NCBI GenBank assembly: GCA_046154585.1
Contig: JBJXDX010000168.1
Location: 1-64,000, forward strand
DNA length: 64,000 nt
From: CADEFX01 sp046154585
GTDB taxonomy: Bacteria; Pseudomonadota; Alphaproteobacteria; Rhizobiales; Hyphomicrobiaceae
Reading direction: 5' to 3'
Shown here: positions 63,318-64,000 of the stretch, piece after piece
Numbering within the stretch: the first letter of the stretch is position 1
Layout: each line of letters begins with the position of its first letter
Translations under genes and position numbers: made by a program
Notes under the pieces: generated by a model
Told to the model about the DNA's origin: nothing
What the model saw: the letters and a program-made list of their open reading frames with translations, nothing else
Database searches by the model: none

Positions 63318-64000
63318 TCAAGTCTTGAAGAGATCACTGTAGCGATTGCGCAGCTCCGCCTTCTGCACCTTGCCCATGGCGTTGCGTGGCAGCTCCTGCA
63401 TAACGAACAGGCGCTTGGGAAGCTTGAATTTTGCGAGTCGTTCCGCCAGCGTCCCGATCATCTGCTCTTCGCCGGGCAGGCTTGCTCCGGGGGCCGGCGT
63501 GACGACCGCAATCACGCCTTCGCCGAAATCGGGATGCGGCACGCCCAGCACGGCGGATTCAGCAACACCCGGCAGGAGATTGATCTCGGTCTCGATCTCC
63601 TTGGGATAAACGTTGAAGCCGCCCGAGATGATGAGGTCCTTGGCCCGTCCCACGATCGTCACGCGCCCGTCCGCGTCGATCGTCGTGAGATCGCCCGTGA
63701 TGAAGAAGCCGTCGTCGCGGAACTCCTCCTTGGTCTTCTCCGGATTGCGCCAGTAGCCTTTGAAGAGATTGGGTCCGCGCATCTCGAGCACGCCGACCTC
63801 GCCGGCGGGAAGGATGCGCCCGTTCTCAGATGCGACCCTGAGCTCGATGCCGGGCAGCGCGTAGCCGACCGAGCCCGCAATGCGCCCATCGTTGGCATAA
63901 GGGTTAGACGTGATCATGCCCGACTCGGTCATGCCATAGCGTTCTAGGATGCGCTGGCCTGTCCGCGCCTCGAATTCCTGATGCGTCTCAGCCAGCAACG
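63318..64000 (-). CDS. Malonyl-CoA synthetase-type (MatB) AMP-dependent ligase, N-terminus cut by window
   Basis: The C-terminal 226 or so residues are present. YGMTESGM is the adenylate motif, GPNLFKGYWRNPEKTKEEFRDDGFFITGDL, GRAKDLIISGGFNVYPKEIETEI the hinge and A10 lysine region (MGKVQK carries the catalytic Lys). Sequence and layout match MatB, malonate:CoA ligase. It converges with the PaaK-like gene, 9 bases between stops. The start lies beyond base 64000. Confidence 0.85.
   Translation of the reverse strand, partial: LLAETHQEFEARTGQRILERYGMTESGMITSNPYANDGRIAGSVGYALPGIELRVASENGRILPAGEVGVLEMRGPNLFKGYWRNPEKTKEEFRDDGFFITGDLTTIDADGRVTIVGRAKDLIISGGFNVYPKEIETEINLLPGVAESAVLGVPHPDFGEGVIAVVTPAPGASLPGEEQMIGTLAERLAKFKLPKRLFVMQELPRNAMGKVQKAELRNRYSDLFKT

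Overview
The window is GC-rich, densely packed bacterial chromosome with no phage, insertion sequence, CRISPR array, tRNA or rRNA that I can recognise. The gene set (two-subunit glutamate synthase, a cpa/tad pilus locus with CtrA-like boxes, paired dpp- and liv-type ABC transporters, valine degradation, many CoA ligases and glutathione transferases) points to an alphaproteobacterium, most likely of the order Hyphomicrobiales (Rhizobiales). No taxon-specific marker narrows it further.

Layout. 1-7000: gltD (cut by the window start), a small exported protein, a glutathione transferase and gltB form one minus-strand unit; a 536-base gap separates gltB from mtgA. 7384-11581: mtgA, a GMC oxidoreductase, an alpha/beta hydrolase and a crotonase-fold protein on the plus strand. 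11600-16793: a complete dipeptide-type ABC importer (fused ATPases, two permeases, binding protein) on the minus strand. 17069-17386: a tyrosine-rich exported protein. 17441-21021: a minus-strand cluster in which the two subunits of a class I fumarase/tartrate-dehydratase-type enzyme enclose a zinc alcohol dehydrogenase and a methyltransferase. 21096-26700: a seven-gene minus-strand operon, a sulfite-oxidase-like molybdoenzyme, a complete fumarate-reductase/succinate-dehydrogenase-like complex whose flavoprotein lacks the covalent-flavin histidine, a membrane methyltransferase and a glutathione transferase. 26855-28336: a YdjM-like membrane protein and a TetR regulator.

28417-40066: a Tad (tight adherence) pilus locus. 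TadE-like minor pilins and a free-standing secretin N-domain protein lie on the minus strand; two Flp pilins, the prepilin peptidase cpaA, cpaB, cpaC, cpaD, cpaE, cpaF, tadB and tadC run on the plus strand. TTAA-N7-TTAA (CtrA) boxes, one exact and three with one mismatch, lie upstream of flp1, flp2, cpaA and cpaB.

40123-53682: a glyoxalase-fold protein, an aldehyde dehydrogenase, a candidate small RNA (42629-42714, minus strand), a trypsin-like protease, a CaiB-type CoA transferase, and valine-degradation genes (3-hydroxyisobutyryl-CoA hydrolase, isobutyryl-CoA-type dehydrogenase and, further on, mmsA) mixed with a nitronate monooxygenase, a glutathione transferase, an M20 peptidase and a glutathione peroxidase. 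Two tandem long palindromes lie at 45341-45511.

53836-64000: a Crp/Fnr regulator followed by a seven-gene plus-strand unit, a long-chain acyl-CoA synthetase, livG, livH, livM, a binding protein, livF and a PaaK-like ligase, which reads as uptake plus CoA activation of an organic acid. A convergent malonyl-CoA-synthetase-like gene runs off the window end.

The best candidates for something undescribed are the 21096-26700 redox operon, the small RNA with a C-rich loop, and the interrupted fumarase-type cluster.
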